The notes beneath the pieces are model-generated. The model saw only the letters and a program-made list of their open reading frames with translations, searched no databases and was not told where the DNA came from. From contig NZ_JAQMUB010000033.1 in NCBI RefSeq assembly GCF_028330965.1, positions 1 to 64,000 on the forward strand: a stretch of 64,000 nt of DNA, written 5' to 3'. The position numbers and the translations under genes were made by a program. Positions 1 through 8,137 of the stretch are shown piece after piece. Origin of the DNA: Oscillatoria sp. CS-180. GTDB lineage: Bacteria > Cyanobacteriota > Cyanobacteriia > Phormidesmidales > Phormidesmidaceae. The stretch's first letter is position 1, and the number at the start of each line of letters is the position of its first letter.

Positions 1-121
1 CCTGTCCGCTGGTCAAGTTTCATCCATCGCAAAAGCTTTGTCCTTGCAAGGACACTCAACAATCGGCTTAGTTGTCTGGTTTGGGGCACTCACAGCCTGT
101 GGTTGCAGCGCAGGCACAACT

Positions 122-1123
122 CTATTTGTCCAAAATCAAGATAATAGGGTCTGTTTTTTTACTGGGTTTCTTACGCAGCGGAACTTCTTCAAGGGTTTTT
201 CCAATCCGCTGACCCAAGTTAAATCCAGGACCGTAGATTTGCTCTAATCGGTCAAGCTCTTGCAGGATTCCAACAATGCTTTGTGGGCGATCGCCAGGCT
301 GCTTCTCCAAGCAGCGCATAACCAGTTTTTCTAGAATGTCTGGCACATTCAAGTAAGGGTCACTATCCGCTAAGGGGAGTGGCTTTTGAGTGTGGTGAAC
401 TTTGTACCATCCACCAAAGGTGTGACTTGCAGCTCTTAAGGGTAACCGTCCTGAAAGCATCTGGTACATTACAATACCCAAACTGTAGATGTCAGAACGG
501 TTGTCCAGCTCTTTTCCCTCCATCTGCTCCGGAGAGGCATAAGCCAGTGTTCCCATGAAAGAACTGGTCTGTTCGCTATCCTCTTGCATCAATTTGGCGA
601 TGCCAAAGTCTAATATCTTAGCCAGTTCACCAAAGGTCGCATCTTGGGTAATAAGAATATTGCTGGGTTTAATATCACGGTGAATGATTGGAATGGGCTG
701 GTCATATCCTCGAATACGGATGCCCTCGTGGGCTGACTTCAATCCTTGGCAAATCTGACGAATAAGACGCAAAAAACGGGAAACAGGAAGGGCTTTTTGT
801 CCAATTAGGGCACTCAAACTGTCGCCTTGAAGATATTCCATGACGTAGAAAGGAACATCGTCATCTTTGCGAACACCATAATCCGTCACTCTAACGACGT
901 GGTTGCTCTTTTGGCCAAGCTGAGCGCAGGTTGTAGCCTCTTGCACAAAGCGATCGCGCATTTTTGCCGTCAGCAGCGTTTGTGACAGAAACTTAACCGC
1001 AACAACGACGCCGCCCAACAGGGTATCCTCAGCACGATAGACTTTGCCCATCGCCCCTTGGCCAATGAGTTCTTTCAGCTCGTAGCGATTCGCAATTTTT
1101 CGCCCAAGATTAGAGTCCGACAT
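122..1123 (-). CDS. Serine/threonine protein kinase (cytosolic, PknB-type)
   Basis: A Hanks-type Ser/Thr kinase of about 333 residues that should phosphorylate protein substrates from ATP. The ATP-binding loop (GQGAMGKVY, near residue 21), the VAVKF lysine, the catalytic loop HRDIKPSNIL, the DFG motif (DFGIAK) and the activation-segment GTLAYASPEQ are all present, so it looks active. The kinase domain fills almost the whole protein. There is no transmembrane segment or extracellular sensor, only a short basic tail (RKKPSKK), so it is probably soluble. The longer reading starts with TTG at 1132; the ATG at 1123 (MSDSNLG) is more likely. No partner gene adjoins it, so the substrate is unknown. 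The 121 bases left of it show no gene. Confidence 0.93.
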   Translation of the reverse strand: MSDSNLGRKIANRYELKELIGQGAMGKVYRAEDTLLGGVVVAVKFLSQTLLTAKMRDRFVQEATTCAQLGQKSNHVVRVTDYGVRKDDDVPFYVMEYLQGDSLSALIGQKALPVSRFLRLIRQICQGLKSAHEGIRIRGYDQPIPIIHRDIKPSNILITQDATFGELAKILDFGIAKLMQEDSEQTSSFMGTLAYASPEQMEGKELDNRSDIYSLGIVMYQMLSGRLPLRAASHTFGGWYKVHHTQKPLPLADSDPYLNVPDILEKLVMRCLEKQPGDRPQSIVGILQELDRLEQIYGPGFNLGQRIGKTLEEVPLRKKPSKKTDPIILILDK

Positions 1124-1461
1124 GAAGATCAAACATAAGCTAGCAGAAGGCTAAGCAATACCCACATCCTTCTTTTACAAAGAGGATGCTTTTAGTCAGG
1201 ATGCTAATGCCCGGTAGATCTCAGCACTTGGCAGCGACACCCATAAAGAGCAAGAGTAACCAAACAGATTGGATTTTCTCGTAACGGTGCTACAAATCGT
1301 ATACCTGTCAGTGAGAATTAGGTAATCGCACCGTACAGGAATTCGCGCATCTTATCCAATTATTCTAAACAGATGCTCTCCAATGTACCCGCAGAAGGTA
1401 AGCAGTCGCTTTTTTAGAGGCTTGTAGGTTATCAAGATACCCAGTTGGCAGATGCTCCTAC
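1124..1461. other. Intergenic gap, nothing recognised
   Basis: About 340 bases between two minus-strand genes. I see no reading frame of quality, no tRNA and no strong hairpin with a T-run. It presumably holds the kinase promoter. Confidence 0.5.
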
Positions 1462-1911
1462 CTACCGTTGTTTATCTAATGTTGCTTCAATTGCTGTGGT
1501 CAAATAGTGCCCAGCCATAATACCGCTTGATAGGAGATAGCGACTTTCGTCCAGTTGATAAAGGGTTTCAAAACCCGTTCGGCGCTGGCGATCGCCCAAA
1601 CACCAATATCTCTGCACTACCGACTCAGGGGCGACCCACCCCTCACCTTCAACTCGCCCTAGTTCACTATGCTGAAGAACAAAGGTGTATTGCCGCTCTC
1701 CAACAGCGAGGCGACCTTTGTATTGCAGAGCAATTTCATCGTGGTCATTATTTGGAAAGGTCAGCTTCATGACCATCGTGAACCAGTTATCTCGGTTCCA
1801 GGCAATCAAGATTCCCCCTCGAACTGATAATGGCGGTCTGTCTCGCTCCAACCAATTTCCCTGGAGTATCCAGCGACCAGGCTCTATCAAAAATGTGTGA
1901 CTCACACCCAC
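1462..1911 (-). CDS. Conserved cyanobacterial hypothetical protein, 149 aa
   Basis: A 149-residue soluble protein with no signal peptide or membrane segment. The sequence is rich in aromatic and beta-type stretches (GRWILQGNWLERD, QYKGRLAVGERQYTFVLQHS, GRVEGEGWVAPESVVQRYWCLG), suggesting a small beta-barrel fold. I do not recognise a characterised family and assign no function. Two GTG starts are possible, at 1911 and 1905; a GGGAAG stretch lies just upstream. It stands alone, with gaps of more than 200 bases on both sides. Confidence 0.7.
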   Translation of the reverse strand: MGVSHTFLIEPGRWILQGNWLERDRPPLSVRGGILIAWNRDNWFTMVMKLTFPNNDHDEIALQYKGRLAVGERQYTFVLQHSELGRVEGEGWVAPESVVQRYWCLGDRQRRTGFETLYQLDESRYLLSSGIMAGHYLTTAIEATLDKQR

Positions 1912-2070
1912 TTCCCTGATACTTCGCTTGATCTGGCGTTGGCAGATGTGGTTTGTGTGGCTATATCGGCGATTCCGTAGACTAACTGCATATACCCGTT
2001 AGAAGCTAGTGAGGGCAAACAGCACCCTTAAGCTGGTGCACTTTGAAAGCAATGGAAGCATCCTGCAAGT

Positions 2071-2101
2071 CTGCCGATACCATTACAACACATGTCGGCA
2101 G
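2071..2101 (-). terminator. Inverted repeat downstream of anmK
   Basis: Nine-base arms at 2071-2079 and 2093-2101 (ctgccgata / tgtcggcag) pair with one G-T wobble, 22 bases beyond the anmK stop. There is no T-run on the minus strand, so termination here is only a possibility. Confidence 0.3.
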
Positions 2102-2123
2102 TCTGTTTAGACCTTAATAGTAG

Positions 2124-3284
2124 CTAAATTGGTTTATGTAGTTTTCCCAGAGGGACCGCTTGGCTTGCCCCTGTCACACTAGGTAAGTTGCCAGGAAAAC
2201 GTTGACAGTGCCAGTACCCTAGTACAGCAAATGCTAGTGCCTCCTTTAAATCAGCTGGAACGCCAGCATCCGACGTCGTTTGGACCGTCATCTCAGGCAG
2301 ATGCACTTGTAGACGATTTATTAGATAGGCATTGCGACTACCGCCACCGCACACCAACATCTCTGAAGGAAGTGCGGGAAGAAATGTTCGATAGCTTTGA
2401 GCAATGGATAGCGCTGTAAATTCCGTCAGCGTTGCCAAGATATCAGCCGGTAACAGATTTAGAGGGGTGGCCTCCCTCAGACAATCATTCCAAAAGTCTT
2501 GGCCAAACAGTTCTCGTCCTGTCGATTTGGGGGGTAACTGCTGAAAATAGGGATGCTGAAGCCATTTTTCCACCAAATCTTGACAGGGAACCCCTTGAGC
2601 AGCCCAGGTGCCATTGTGATCGTAGGTCTGCCGTCCTTCTGAAAACGTTTCCACAGCCAAATCCAGCAGACTGTTACCGGGGCCAGTATCCCAACCCAGA
2701 ACCTTGGGAGGCTGAGGGTGGACGCTGGGATCCCAAGGCGGCAGCAAGGCCACATTACCAATGCCGCCAATGTTCTGTATGCATCGGGCGTGTTGAGGAT
2801 GACTCAGTAACGCCAAATCGACTGGTGGAACCAACGGTGCACCCTCACCACCTGCTGCAATGTCGGCCTGACGAAAGTCGCTGACTGTAAGGCATTGAGT
2901 TAGTGCGGCAATGAGTTCGCCTCTCCCTAATTGCAGGCTATAGCCGAGGGGAAAGTTGGGTGAGCGGGGCGATCGCGGCGGACGATGAAAGACCGTTTGA
3001 CCATGCGAAGCAATCAGGTCCACACGCCCATGACGCTCTATCAGAGCTTGTGCCGCTTGAGCAAAGAGACGAGCAATGTCGTCATCTAGCTCTGCCAAAG
3101 CTGCCATTGAAATGGGTTCACCTGCACAAACCCTCAGGATTTGCTCACGAACGTCAGTCGGGTAAGGCACGGTTTGCCCGTCGATCACGCTGACCTCTAG
3201 GTCATATCCTTCTCCCTGGATCGAGGCGATCGCACTATCGATCCCATCTGCTGATGTTCCACTAATTAAGCCAATAACGCGCAA
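2124..3284 (-). CDS. anmK: Anhydro-N-acetylmuramic acid kinase
   Basis: Phosphorylates and opens 1,6-anhydro-N-acetylmuramic acid to MurNAc-6-phosphate in cytoplasmic peptidoglycan recycling. The 386 residues match family length. The N-terminal ATPase loop GLISGTSADGID, the segment SHGQTVFHRP, the NIGGIGNV motif, the DTGPGN motif and the C-terminal VCGGGSRN segment are diagnostic of AnmK in the sugar kinase/Hsp70 fold. The start is TTG at 3284, two bases after the stop of the KtrA-like gene. A GAGGAG ribosome-binding site lies inside the end of that gene, so the two are almost certainly cotranscribed and translationally coupled. Confidence 0.95.
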   Translation of the reverse strand: MRVIGLISGTSADGIDSAIASIQGEGYDLEVSVIDGQTVPYPTDVREQILRVCAGEPISMAALAELDDDIARLFAQAAQALIERHGRVDLIASHGQTVFHRPPRSPRSPNFPLGYSLQLGRGELIAALTQCLTVSDFRQADIAAGGEGAPLVPPVDLALLSHPQHARCIQNIGGIGNVALLPPWDPSVHPQPPKVLGWDTGPGNSLLDLAVETFSEGRQTYDHNGTWAAQGVPCQDLVEKWLQHPYFQQLPPKSTGRELFGQDFWNDCLREATPLNLLPADILATLTEFTALSIAQSYRTFLPALPSEMLVCGGGSRNAYLINRLQVHLPEMTVQTTSDAGVPADLKEALAFAVLGYWHCQRFPGNLPSVTGASQAVPLGKLHKPI

Positions 3285-3286
3285 GC

Positions 3287-4003
3287 TTACATCTCCTCTT
3301 CAATTGGTAATCGTTCTAAACCGCGATTGTTACCAATAACCACCATCACCGAGCCCTTCCGCAGTACCGTAACGGGGCTGGGATTGACTTCAAACTTTTC
3401 CTCTCCCCCTGGTTGGGATAGGGCCAGTAAAGTTACTCCGTATTTATTCCGCAGGTCTAACTCAGCAATCGTTCTCTGATCGAATTCCGATGGCACCAGT
3501 AGTTCAACGATGCTGTTGTCGGGATCAAGCTCAAAGCGATCCAAAATGCCGGGTCGAGTCAGCGCCCGAGCCAAGTTACAGCCCATTTCATGTTCTGGAA
3601 AAATGACCTGATCTGCCCCTACTCGATGCAGCAGCTTGCCATGAATTTCACTAGAAGCCTTAGACACCACGTGGTTGGTCCCTAACTCCTTGACATTCAG
3701 GGTGGTAATGACACTTTCTTCAACGTAGTTCCCAATCGCAACGATTACGGTGTCGAAATCAGGGATGCCGGCCTCTTCTAGAGCAAGTCGCTGAGTCGAA
3801 TCAAGCTGCACTGCGTGGGCTGCAATCTCGTCCTTCAAGGCCTGATTAACCCGCTGCTCGTCTTTGTCAATGCCTAACACTTCATGACCCAAATTGTTGA
3901 GAGTAAGACACACCGCCCGACCAAATCGCCCTAAACCAATCACTGCAAACTGACGATTTTTGGTGCGTATGCTGCGGAAAAATCCCAAAGAAGACAAATT
4001 CAC
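3287..4003 (-). CDS. KtrA/TrkA-family potassium channel regulator (RCK-N plus RCK-C)
   Basis: Cytoplasmic nucleotide-binding subunit that gates a Ktr/Trk K+ transporter. The Rossmann loop FAVIGLGRFGRAV (residues about 20-32) with the downstream acidic residue (LGIDKDEQ) marks the RCK-N domain. An RCK-C-like region covers about residues 150-235 (NSIVELLVPSEF to VVIGNNRGLERL). Length (238 aa) fits the single-RCK KtrA class rather than the double-domain TrkA. The start is GTG at 4003. It is the first gene of a two-gene unit with anmK. A KtrB/TrkH-type pore subunit lies far away at 60738-62099, consistent with cyanobacteria scattering Ktr genes; partnership is inference. Confidence 0.9.
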   Translation of the reverse strand: MNLSSLGFFRSIRTKNRQFAVIGLGRFGRAVCLTLNNLGHEVLGIDKDEQRVNQALKDEIAAHAVQLDSTQRLALEEAGIPDFDTVIVAIGNYVEESVITTLNVKELGTNHVVSKASSEIHGKLLHRVGADQVIFPEHEMGCNLARALTRPGILDRFELDPDNSIVELLVPSEFDQRTIAELDLRNKYGVTLLALSQPGGEEKFEVNPSPVTVLRKGSVMVVIGNNRGLERLPIEEEM

Positions 4004-4304
4004 CGAGGGTGCTCCTTACCAGAGATGACTAAATGAGCGGTCGAACTTAGGCGACTTCCTGTTACTGGGCAGATCAGTGGTTGGAGAATTAACCACCGCT
4101 ATCAGATTAAAGGCTAAAAATGCTCTAAAGAAGAAAAGAACTAAAAACGTCTCTTATTGCTCCTTTAAGAAGGTTTAGCAATATCAACGTTGCAGCAGTT
4201 AGATATGCGACACCTTAACCCTGGCCCAAGAACGATGACGTTAACCATAACAGCGCAGCAAAATGTTAGCCTAGCTGAATGGTTTTTGGGTGAAAGAGAG
4301 AGCC
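4004..4304. other. Divergent promoter region between the ktrA-like gene and guaB3
   Basis: Three hundred AT-rich bases separate two divergently transcribed genes, so it must hold both promoters. I see no strong hairpin or recognisable operator. A purine-rich gaaagagag just before 4305 can serve as ribosome-binding site for guaB3. Confidence 0.5.
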
Positions 4305-5468
4305 GTGAATATTGAACTGGGTCGGGGAAAAACTGTCCGTAGAGCATACGGTTTTGATGAAATCGCACTGGTTCCGGGTAACCGAACGCTAGACCCACAG
4401 CTTGCAGACACTCAATGGCAAATTGGCGGTATCGAGCGGAGTATTCCCATTATCGCTAGTGCTATGGACGGAGTTGTAGACGTTGATATTGCTATTAAAC
4501 TATCGCAATTTGGTGCCTTAGGTGTTCTGAATTTGGAAGGCATTCAGACTCGTTATGACGATCCCAACCCAATCCTTGATCAAATAGCCGCAGTTGGCAA
4601 AGAAGACTTTGTCACTCTGATGCAGAAGCTCTATGCAGAACCCATTCGACCTGAACTGATTCGCGATCGCATCCAAGCCATCAAGTCTCAGGGCGGCATT
4701 GCTGCTGTCAGCTGTACTCCAGCAGGCGCTGCAAAATTTGGTCAGGAGATTGCGGCGGCTGGCGCTGACCTCATCTTCATTCAAGCCACCGTTGTCTCGA
4801 CAGCACACCTCTCACCAGAATCCGTTCAACCGCTAGATATCGCTCAATTTTGCAGCGATATGTCCGTACCCGTTGTATTAGGCAACTGTGTCACTTACGA
4901 TGTAGCCCTTAATTTGATGAAGGCAGGGGCGGCTGCCGTCCTCGTGGGTATTGGCCCGGGGGCTGCCTGTACCTCCCGTGGCGTCCTTGGCGTCGGAGTT
5001 CCGCAAGCTACCGCCGTGGCAGACTGCGCCGCCGCCCGAGATGACTATCAGCAAGAAACAGGTCGATACGTACCGGTTGTTGCAGACGGCGGCATTGTGA
5101 CGGGAGGCGATATCTGTAAATGCATTGCGGTTGGCGCCGATGCTGTCATGATTGGATCTCCCATTGCTCGGGCTAAAGAGGCTCCGGGTCGAGGCTATCA
5201 CTGGGGCATGGCAACGCCGAGTCCTGTTTTACCTCGCGGTACTCGCATTCGAGTAGGCAGCACAGGCACACTAGAGCAAATTCTCAAGGGACCCGCCCAG
5301 CTAGATGATGGCACTCACAATCTGCTAGGAGCACTGCAAACCAGTATGGGAACGCTGGGGGCCAAAAATCTCAAAGAAATGCAGCAGGTGGAAGTTGTTG
5401 TAGCTCCATCACTGTTAACCGAAGGCAAAGTCTATCAAAAGGCACAACAGCTAGGGATGGGCAAGTAA
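4305..5468 (+). CDS. guaB3: GuaB3 family IMP dehydrogenase-related protein
   Basis: Member of the IMP dehydrogenase/GMP reductase family lacking the CBS module, of the GuaB3 type usual in cyanobacteria and actinobacteria. GuaB3 proteins act in guanine nucleotide metabolism. The start motif [21 protein letters not shown], the [12 protein letters not shown] segment, the IMP-loop [20 protein letters not shown] with its catalytic Cys, and [12 protein letters not shown] are all present. I prefer the GTG at 4305 (MNIELGRGK) over a GTG at 4290, because homologues begin at this point and a purine-rich ribosome-binding site precedes it. Yfr1 follows directly, as it follows guaB in many cyanobacteria. 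Confidence 0.93.
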   Translation: MNIELGRGKTVRRAYGFDEIALVPGNRTLDPQLADTQWQIGGIERSIPIIASAMDGVVDVDIAIKLSQFGALGVLNLEGIQTRYDDPNPILDQIAAVGKEDFVTLMQKLYAEPIRPELIRDRIQAIKSQGGIAAVSCTPAGAAKFGQEIAAAGADLIFIQATVVSTAHLSPESVQPLDIAQFCSDMSVPVVLGNCVTYDVALNLMKAGAAAVLVGIGPGAACTSRGVLGVGVPQATAVADCAAARDDYQQETGRYVPVVADGGIVTGGDICKCIAVGADAVMIGSPIARAKEAPGRGYHWGMATPSPVLPRGTRIRVGSTGTLEQILKGPAQLDDGTHNLLGALQTSMGTLGAKNLKEMQQVEVVVAPSLLTEGKVYQKAQQLGMGK

Positions 5469-5620
5469 AGTTTTCGGGTTGTTGTTCCTTGTTACATAAC
5501 GTATCACTCCTCTCATCTGGACAAACGGTGCCGTATCAAGAAACCAGTAGTGGGTTAGAGAAACATTAATTTTGACAAGCACTGTAGTGGCGCAATTGCA
5601 ACTGTCACAACTACAATAGG

Positions 5621-5698
5621 GGTATCGGAGACGAAAGTTTCCGTTCACTCCTCACACCACACTCCGCCCAGATTCTATTCTGGGCGGTTCCTCTTTTA
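5621..5698 (+). ncRNA. yfr1: Yfr1 small regulatory RNA
   Basis: All three Yfr1 elements are visible. A 5' hairpin at 5626-5643 has a 7-bp stem (one wobble) closed by a GAAA tetraloop. The unpaired core actcctcacac, invariant in cyanobacterial Yfr1, sits at 5647-5657. A terminator hairpin follows, with 9-bp arms at 5664-5672 and 5679-5687 and the T-rich tail ttcctctttt. A tacaat box at 5612-5617 could be the -10 element, placing the 5' end near 5622-5625. Yfr1 is known to act by pairing its core with Shine-Dalgarno-like sequences of target mRNAs. The position directly 3' of guaB is the conserved one. The exact 5' end is estimated. Confidence 0.92.
5664..5698 (+). terminator. Intrinsic terminator of Yfr1 (and guaB3 read-through)
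   Basis: Perfect 9-bp stem ccgcccaga / tctgggcgg with a 6-base loop, followed by ttcctctttt. It is the 3' hairpin of Yfr1 and the first strong terminator after guaB3. Confidence 0.88.
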
Positions 5699-5707
5699 TA
5701 AACAGAT

Positions 5708-6097
5708 TCAATCGCCGCAATAGACTATCAGGTCGATTTCAACATCTCCAAAACCTGCTAGAGCCGTTACACCAACGGTCGTTCTGCCGGGATAACGTTC
5801 AGCATTAAAATAGCTGGCATAGATCTGATTGACCGTTTCGTAATAGCGGAAATCAGTGACAAAGATACGGGCCATCACCACCTTCTCAAAACTGGTGCCT
5901 ACATGCGTCAGTACACGTTTTAAGTTCTCCATCACCTGAGTGGTTTGAGCCGCGATCGCCCCTTTTTGAATGTCGCCCGAATTAGGTTCTTCAGCAAGTT
6001 GTCCGGTTACAAACAAGAAATCCCCGGCCCGAACCGCATGGGAGTACGGAGCCACGGGAGGCAAGACATTGTTGGGTAGGGTGATATGTTCTAGCAA
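5708..6097 (-). CDS. ridA: RidA/YjgF/UK114 family enamine/imine deaminase
   Basis: RidA proteins hydrolyse reactive enamine/imine intermediates such as 2-aminoacrylate in the cytosol and form trimers. The 129 residues match family length. The N-terminal segment PVAPYSHAVRAGDFLFVTGQ, the QTTQVMENLKRVL helix and the C-terminal YPGRTTVGV segment with the substrate-binding Arg, followed by DVEIDLIVYC, are typical. No ATG is available and the start appears to be TTG at 6097. It converges on Yfr1, with only 10 bases between its stop and the Yfr1 terminator tail. In many cyanobacteria trxA occupies the place after yfr1, so this neighbourhood is rearranged. Confidence 0.93.
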   Translation of the reverse strand: MLEHITLPNNVLPPVAPYSHAVRAGDFLFVTGQLAEEPNSGDIQKGAIAAQTTQVMENLKRVLTHVGTSFEKVVMARIFVTDFRYYETVNQIYASYFNAERYPGRTTVGVTALAGFGDVEIDLIVYCGD

Positions 6098-6287
6098 GGT
6101 AGGTTCCTGTTAACTCCAGATGCATCAAGCGCGCTATGAGGACCATATCTGCTGTTGTCTCTTCAAAGCAACTCTGGAATATTTCACAATTTTTCATAAG
6201 TCGTCGGGCAATTTGTATTCGGTATTAAGCTAGCAGCGGATATCAGCAGACTTTGAGATGCTGTTGAACGGTTTTCCCAGGAGGGGT

Positions 6288-8003
6288 ATGAAGAGGTGGT
6301 TTGTCCGAGGAATAATGATGACCGCGATCGCTGCGGGGGTGGTCGCTCATGATGTCGGGCGACCCAGACCAGCTGTAGGCGCTGAGTACATTCAGGTCCA
6401 GTTCGGTCTATTTAGCCTATCGGTTCCGGTAGAAGCCCTGGAAACCTATGCCGAAACTGGCGTTGCACCCGATGAACTGGATACCTACGTCAACTACCTG
6501 ACACCCAATGCCCGAGAACAGTTTAGGCAGACGCTGAATCGTCAGTTTCAGGTTGATCGAGTGGCGATCGCTCAGATGGGATACTCCTCCATTGGCGTCG
6601 ACTTTCTGACTCGTTTGGGTGAAGTCGTCAAAACTCCGTCGGGGCAGAACGGCTGGCTGTCAACGCGAGCTGCCCTAATTCTGTCGGCATCAGATCCTGA
6701 GGGCATGTCTATTCTGGGAATCCTGAAAGAATTTCCAACACAAGGTATCCACATTGACGTTGCCCGATTACTGGATTTGGAACGAGAGGTGACGTCCTAT
6801 TTCAGCTATCGAGATGCGACCCTAGCCGCAATTAAGGAGCAATCCGCCCTTGAAATTGCAGATATGGCTGAATCAGTCAACGAAGCGACCATTCCTGATC
6901 TCCGTATCGGGGGACAGTTCAACTTCACAAAAACAACCTTAGTCCTGCAAAATCAGCTGTCTGATGCGATAGGCGCAGCACCCCGGGCATTTGAAGTTGA
7001 CCTCTATGTGCCTCAAACAGCCCCTAGTGCAAGACTTTCTCTCGTGGTAATTTCCCATGGTCTGGGTGCCAGTCGAACTGATTTTGCAGCCATGGCTGAG
7101 CATCTTGCCTCCTATGGATTTGCTGTTGCCGTTCCAGATCATCCGGGCAGCAATACCAGCTATCAGCTGGAATTCCTAGCAAATCTATCCTATGAAGGAC
7201 TGAATCCGCTGGAATTTGTCTATCGGCCTTGGGACATCAAAACGATTCTCAACAGCCTAGCTGCTGACCCAACTTATGCTCAACGATTCAATTTAGAAGA
7301 CGTCGGCATTATTGGCCATTCTTTCGGGGGCTATACAGCCCTAGCGCTGGCAGGGGCACCCCTCAATCGGAAACGGGTTGAGGCGGACTGTGACCCTGTG
7401 CAGTATGTGCTCAACCTATCAACGCTGCTCCAGTGTCGAGCCACATTGCTACCTGATGAAACCTATGACCTAGCGGACGATCGCATTGGCGCAGTTATGG
7501 CTTACAGCCCAGTCACCAGCGTCCTATTAGGTCCCGAAAGCCTCTCGGAAGTCAAAACTCCGGTGATGATCATTGCGAGTGCTACAGATTTTGTTGCTCC
7601 AGCTATTCCAGAGCAGATTCATCCGTTCTTTTGGTTGGGAACGACAGAAAAATATTTAACAACGTTTCAACCTGCTAGCCACATTGCGATTAATGGAGAG
7701 ATTGACTTTGCGGCTCAAGTGGATGTTGCACCGCAAGTATCCACCCTCTTAACCGGTCCCTATCCTAACGTGACGAGTGACTATGCCCATGCTCTTAATG
7801 TCGGGTTTATGGAAACTTATGTTAGAGATCGTCCGGGCTATCGACGGTTTTTAGGCGCAGCCTACGCCGAATTTTTGAGTGAGCCAGCGGTAGACGTTCA
7901 AATTGTTCAAAAACTGACTCCAGAGCAGCTTGTCTCAGCCTTCGGAGGCAATCCGCCCATTCCAATTTATCCCCCTTCCTTGCCTGTGCCAGAGATTGAT
8001 TAA
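6288..8003 (+). CDS. Secreted alpha/beta hydrolase with DUF1400 domain
   Basis: Exported hydrolase of the cyanobacterial 'predicted dienelactone hydrolase' group. A signal peptide spans about residues 1-33 (MKRWFVRGIMMTAIAAGVVA, then a cleavage region near AVGA). A DUF1400 domain follows to about residue 170 (IQVQFGLFSLSVPVEALETY), then an alpha/beta hydrolase domain with the oxyanion segment VVISHGLGASRTDF, the nucleophile elbow GIIGHSFGGYTAL and a late Asp (ASATDFVAP) and His (PASHIAI). I chose ATG 6288, just after AGGAGG at 6279-6284, over ATG 6258, which would put extra residues before the signal peptide. Substrate unknown. It stands between divergent ridA and murJ. Confidence 0.88.
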   Translation: MKRWFVRGIMMTAIAAGVVAHDVGRPRPAVGAEYIQVQFGLFSLSVPVEALETYAETGVAPDELDTYVNYLTPNAREQFRQTLNRQFQVDRVAIAQMGYSSIGVDFLTRLGEVVKTPSGQNGWLSTRAALILSASDPEGMSILGILKEFPTQGIHIDVARLLDLEREVTSYFSYRDATLAAIKEQSALEIADMAESVNEATIPDLRIGGQFNFTKTTLVLQNQLSDAIGAAPRAFEVDLYVPQTAPSARLSLVVISHGLGASRTDFAAMAEHLASYGFAVAVPDHPGSNTSYQLEFLANLSYEGLNPLEFVYRPWDIKTILNSLAADPTYAQRFNLEDVGIIGHSFGGYTALALAGAPLNRKRVEADCDPVQYVLNLSTLLQCRATLLPDETYDLADDRIGAVMAYSPVTSVLLGPESLSEVKTPVMIIASATDFVAPAIPEQIHPFFWLGTTEKYLTTFQPASHIAINGEIDFAAQVDVAPQVSTLLTGPYPNVTSDYAHALNVGFMETYVRDRPGYRRFLGAAYAEFLSEPAVDVQIVQKLTPEQLVSAFGGNPPIPIYPPSLPVPEID

Positions 8004-8137
8004 CGCTCTTTTGGGTCATAGTGCAGACAGAAGCCAGTAAGATACGGTAGCCTCCGCAGTCGCAACACAGCTGAGACTGTCAGCAGTTTTCTCATTGCTG
8101 TTGCCTGTGAGGATTGCTGATATTTCTTGTAGCACTC

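Noticed and set aside
1-121. Partial gene at the left edge
   Set aside because: Frames on both strands are short and lack any recognisable protein pattern.
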